A stretch of DNA of 9,433 bases from Acidobacteriaceae bacterium (GTDB taxonomy: Bacteria; Acidobacteriota; Terriglobia; Bryobacterales; Bryobacteraceae). Made by a program: the position numbers and the translations under genes. Below are positions 5,889 to 9,433 of this stretch, piece by piece; within the stretch, counting starts at the first letter, position 1, and the number at the start of each line of letters is the position of its first letter. The stretch covers positions 1 through 9,433 of the forward strand of contig JAFARV010000595.1 of assembly GCA_019245255.1 (NCBI GenBank), given 5' to 3'. The notes beneath the pieces are model-generated. The model was not told where the DNA came from. It saw only the letters and a list, made by a program, of their open reading frames with translations, and did no database searches.

Positions 5889-8800
5889 ATGTCTCGTAAT
5901 AACAGAGCTTCTCTGAGAGTCCTCTGTTTGTTGTTTTGCCTGTGGGCGAAAACTGCCTGGGCCGTGGCGGGAGGCAGCGTTTCCGGAATCATCAAAGATC
6001 CTACCGGCGCTTCCGTACCGAACGCGCAGTTAAGCTTGACGAATGTTGACCAGGAGACGGTATTCAAGTCCATTTCGGATGCCCGGGGATTTTATTCCTT
6101 TCCGGCTGTGCCGGTCGATCATTATGATTTGCGAGTCGAAGCTCGCGGTTTCAAGACCCAAATAAGACAGAGTTTGAGCATCGACACAGACGCGGCGCTT
6201 CGAGCCGACATTGTACTGGAAGTGGGAGAGAGGCAAGAGATTGTAACCGTTACCGCGGAAGAAGGCACAATTGAGACGCAGCCGGATACCGTAGCAACCC
6301 ACCTAGGCGAGGTAGTGTCGAGCGGGCAGATCGAGGAAGTGCCCTTGAACGGCCGCAGCTATACGGATCTGTTGGCTATTCAGCCGGGGGTCAGCCCAGT
6401 TACGACACTCACGCCCACGTCGGTCATCATGGCGGGCGTTACGGGAACGATCAATCCATCCGGAGATTTGAATCCCGGGGATGTTTCGATTGACGGACAA
6501 CGGGAATCAGCAAACGGATTTATGGTGGACGCCGTGGATGTGCAGGAGCACATGAACGGAGGCACTTCCGTGATTCCGAACCTGGATTCAATTCAAGAAT
6601 TTCGAGTCCTAACCAACAACTTCGATCCCGAATACGGAAATTATAATGGCGGCCTCGTCAATGTCGTCACCAAGTCCGGCACTAATTCGTTCCACGGAGA
6701 CGCTTTCGAGTTTCTGCGTAACACCGATCTCGATGCAAGAAGCTTCTTTGACAGCACGCGCGGCGCGTTTCGGCAGAATCAATTCGGGGGGACACTGGGC
6801 GGACCGATCAAGCACGAGAAAGTGTTCTTCTTCGTGGATTACCAGGGGACACGGACAGTGGAAGGCATCACTTCGCCTGAAACGCAGGTGCCCTCGCTTG
6901 CAGACCGGTCCGGCAGCGTGAGTGATCTCGCCAGCACGTTAACGGGCACGGTCAGCGGTCCTTACACTGCCAGCCTGCTTACGCAGAAATTGGGATACTC
7001 AGTTTCCGAAGGCGAGCCTTACTACACGGCGGGATGCACCAGTTCAGCGGTTTGCGTGCTCCCGCATGGCGTCATTCCGATGAGCGCCTGGTCCGCTCCC
7101 GCTTTGAACCTGCTCAAGTACATCCCTGCCCCGAATGTGGGGACCGATCTGTTCGTCACGTCGGGTTATCCGGAAACAGTCCGGGATGACAAAGGATCGG
7201 GGAGAATCGACGCTAATACACGGCTAGGCCAGCTATCCGGTTACTATTTCGTCGATAACTATCGGTTGGATAATCCGTATCCGGGCGGCCAGGGCGGCGC
7301 GAGCATTCCCGGTTTCGATGCCTTGACTATCGGCCAAGCGCAGATGTTCACGATCGGGGATACAAAAACATTCGGTGCAACAACTGTGAACGAATTTCAC
7401 GCGGGCTTCATTCGGAATGCCAATAATATCGGGCAGCCGCATGGGGGACTCGGGGTTTCTCTTGCGTCGCAAGGCTTCGTCACCGGCGTGGGTACGCCCG
7501 GCATTGTCGCCCAGGCACCGCAATTCGAAGGTGTCGAGAACATTGTCTTTCCGTCGTTTGTAATGGGTGTTCCCATTACGAATGTCAATCAATGGAACAA
7601 TACGCTCTACGTCAGCAATACGGTCTCGAAGGTTCTCGGCTCGCACACGCTGAAAATCGGCGGTCAATTCCATGCCGATCAAGTCAACGAATACCCTAAT
7701 GCAACGTTTAATGGCACGTTCAATATCGATGGGACGGAAACAGGGTCCGCGTTCGCCGACTTCGTGCTGGGCGTCCCCAGTAACTTCACTCAGACGTCGG
7801 GTCAGAGTTTCTATTTACGCAACCGCTACGGCGGCGCATTTATACAGGACAGTTGGCGCGCCCGAACGAATCTAACGCTCAACTTAGGCTTGCGCTGGGA
7901 TCTCGTCATGCCGTGGTGGGAAAAATACAATCAGATCCAAACTGTGGTTCCCGGTGAGCAATCGGTTCTCTACCCGAATGCGATGAATGGCTTGGTTGTT
8001 CCCGGTGACCCCGGAATCCCGGCGACGTTGTCGCCCTCGAAATATCACAATTTTGCTCCGAGGGTCGGGATCGCCTACGCGCCGAATTTTCAGAACGGCT
8101 TTTTGCGAATGCTGTTCGGCGATTCGGGGCAAAGCAGCATTCGCGCCAGTTATGGCATGTTCTACACCGCATTCCCGGGACTAACGGCAGGGATTATGTA
8201 CGGAGTTCCCCCGTACGGCTATAACTATTTGAGTCCTCAACCACCATTGTTTGCCACGCCATTTATCAACTCTGCGGATGGTTCTCAAAACGTTGATCCG
8301 TTCCCATTGAACTTTCCTCCACACAACGTTTCAGCACAGAATCCATATACAGGGTTCAATTTCGCCGCCGTTACGCCTATCAGTGCCGATCCCTACTTTT
8401 ACTACAGGAACTCGGTTCCATATACAGAGAACTACATGTTTTCCGTCCAGCGGCAGATCTCGAAAGCGTCGCTTCTGACACTCAGCTATGCGGGAAATCA
8501 AGGGCATCACCTGCTCGTGTTAGTGCCAGCTAATCTCGGGAATCCCGCCCTGTGCCTCAGCCTGAGCCAGCCGAGCGAAGTGACGCCCGGAAGTTCGACT
8601 TGCGGTCCCTTCGGAGAAGATGCGATGTACACATCTGCTTCGGGGCATGTCTACCAAGGAACGCGCGTTGGATTGGGACCTAACTTTGGATCCACGACTG
8701 CGCAGAAAACAATTGGCAATTCCACTTACAACGCTCTCGAAGCGAATCTTCGTTTCACGGCGGGTAGCCGCGGGACGTTGCTGGTCGGGTACACATATTC

Positions 8801-9433
8801 CAAATCCATCGACGATGCTTCCAATTTGGGAGAGCAGACGAATCCATTCAATATGCGTTTGACGCGTGCCCTTTCTTCTTTTGACATGACGCATAACTTT
8901 GTGGCGACTTATACGTACGCATTGCCGTTCGATCGATTCTTCAGTAGAAATCGCCTGACCGAAGGATGGAGTCTATCCGGTACGACGCGATTCAGCACAG
9001 GCTTTCCCGTTACCTTGTTCGACGATTCGGACCGCTCGCTGCTTGGGACGTTGGGTAATGGCGTGAACAATGAATTGCTCGATACACCCGAGTATGCAGG
9101 AGGGCCGCTCGACATCAATACGAACCCGCGCAACGGCAAACCTGAATTCAATTTGAACGCCTTCGCGCCCGAAGGGCTGGGACAATTGGGCGACGCCGGC
9201 CGGCGATTTTTCCACGGGCCTGGCATAGAAAACTTCGATGTGCAGCTCAGCAAGACGATTCGTGTGACGGAATCAAAATTGTTCCAGATTCGGATTGAAG
9301 CGTTCAACATCTTCAATCATGCGCAGTTTTATGGGCCTTCGTCGGTCGATGGGGAAATAAACGATTCAACGTTCGGAACGGTTGTGAGCGCGGCAGCGCC
9401 GCGGCTGCTTCAGGTGGCGGCGAAATTCCACTT
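5889..9433 (+). CDS. Oar-like TonB-dependent outer-membrane receptor (3' end just cut)
   Basis: Large outer-membrane beta-barrel protein, probably importing a ligand with TonB energy; next to nikR the ligand may be a nickel chelate. The frame is open from ATG 5889 to the window end (1181 full codons). The start is fixed by an in-frame TAA at 5877. A Sec signal peptide is clear: basic MSRNNRASLR, core VLCLLFCLW, and an AWA cleavage site after Ala25. A carboxypeptidase-regulatory-like (CarboxypepD_reg) domain spans about 28-115 (GIIKDPTGASVPNAQLSL to DIVLEVGE). The plug region follows at about 140-270, with VPLNGRSYTDLLAIQPGV and the NVVTKSGTNSFHG block. The remaining roughly 900 residues are the barrel, with the usual late motifs SIDDAS, FNIFNHAQFYGP and QVAAKFH. 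The last two bases, tt, fit a terminal Phe, the expected barrel-assembly signal, so probably only one base and the stop are missing. No STN domain or clear TonB box is seen. Such receptors are abundant in Acidobacteria and their substrates are mostly unknown. The start has no evident Shine-Dalgarno. Confidence 0.9.
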   Translation, partial: MSRNNRASLRVLCLLFCLWAKTAWAVAGGSVSGIIKDPTGASVPNAQLSLTNVDQETVFKSISDARGFYSFPAVPVDHYDLRVEARGFKTQIRQSLSIDTDAALRADIVLEVGERQEIVTVTAEEGTIETQPDTVATHLGEVVSSGQIEEVPLNGRSYTDLLAIQPGVSPVTTLTPTSVIMAGVTGTINPSGDLNPGDVSIDGQRESANGFMVDAVDVQEHMNGGTSVIPNLDSIQEFRVLTNNFDPEYGNYNGGLVNVVTKSGTNSFHGDAFEFLRNTDLDARSFFDSTRGAFRQNQFGGTLGGPIKHEKVFFFVDYQGTRTVEGITSPETQVPSLADRSGSVSDLASTLTGTVSGPYTASLLTQKLGYSVSEGEPYYTAGCTSSAVCVLPHGVIPMSAWSAPALNLLKYIPAPNVGTDLFVTSGYPETVRDDKGSGRIDANTRLGQLSGYYFVDNYRLDNPYPGGQGGASIPGFDALTIGQAQMFTIGDTKTFGATTVNEFHAGFIRNANNIGQPHGGLGVSLASQGFVTGVGTPGIVAQAPQFEGVENIVFPSFVMGVPITNVNQWNNTLYVSNTVSKVLGSHTLKIGGQFHADQVNEYPNATFNGTFNIDGTETGSAFADFVLGVPSNFTQTSGQSFYLRNRYGGAFIQDSWRARTNLTLNLGLRWDLVMPWWEKYNQIQTVVPGEQSVLYPNAMNGLVVPGDPGIPATLSPSKYHNFAPRVGIAYAPNFQNGFLRMLFGDSGQSSIRASYGMFYTAFPGLTAGIMYGVPPYGYNYLSPQPPLFATPFINSADGSQNVDPFPLNFPPHNVSAQNPYTGFNFAAVTPISADPYFYYRNSVPYTENYMFSVQRQISKASLLTLSYAGNQGHHLLVLVPANLGNPALCLSLSQPSEVTPGSSTCGPFGEDAMYTSASGHVYQGTRVGLGPNFGSTTAQKTIGNSTYNALEANLRFTAGSRGTLLVGYTYSKSIDDASNLGEQTNPFNMRLTRALSSFDMTHNFVATYTYALPFDRFFSRNRLTEGWSLSGTTRFSTGFPVTLFDDSDRSLLGTLGNGVNNELLDTPEYAGGPLDINTNPRNGKPEFNLNAFAPEGLGQLGDAGRRFFHGPGIENFDVQLSKTIRVTESKLFQIRIEAFNIFNHAQFYGPSSVDGEINDSTFGTVVSAAAPRLLQVAAKFH

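Noticed and set aside
5868..5889. Intrinsic terminator between nikR and the receptor
   Set aside because: No GC-rich stem followed by a T-run is visible in the 54-bp gap, so read-through is more likely.
7233..7682. 149-codon minus-strand open frame opposite the receptor
   Set aside because: Antisense to the continuous receptor frame, with no recognisable motif or upstream signals.

Overview
The window most resembles a chromosomal segment of an Acidobacteriota (Acidobacteria) bacterium. The main reasons are a very large Oar-like TonB-dependent outer-membrane protein with an N-terminal carboxypeptidase-regulatory-like domain, a small orphan protein of a type I associate with Acidobacteria and Planctomycetes, and intergenic 7-bp tandem repeats. 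The assignment is by pattern recognition, without a database search. Base composition is moderately GC-rich and even, with no obvious foreign island, insertion sequence, tRNA, rRNA or CRISPR array.

Left half (1-5146) is a minus-strand train. In transcription order it holds an orphan 202-aa protein (5146-4538), a repeat-rich gap, an exported GH13 alpha-amylase/neopullulanase-type glycosidase (4346-2142), arginyl-tRNA synthetase argS (2108-129, GTG start), and the first 25 codons of a gene that reads like aconitase acnA (77-1, cut by the window edge). Gaps after the amylase and after argS are only 33 and 51 bp, so these three genes may be co-transcribed. Two gaps carry 7-bp tandem repeats that run into stop codons: AGCTTTT units at the amylase stop, and TCAGCNN units in a 63-bp duplication between the orphan gene and the amylase.

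Right half (5147-9433) is a plus-strand unit, divergent from the orphan gene. It starts with nikR, a nickel-responsive ribbon-helix-helix repressor with all four nickel ligands intact. After 54 bp comes an Oar-like TonB-dependent receptor that lacks only its final base or so and the stop codon at the window end. A 31-bp inverted repeat (GCGTAACAC-N13-GTGCTACGC) lies 19 bp before nikR. Its left arm recurs as an exact 10-mer (GCGTAACACG) just before the receptor start. The simplest reading is a nickel-sensing unit in which NikR controls itself and an outer-membrane importer. A nickel role for an Oar-like receptor is the most novel proposal in this window, and it is inference from context.
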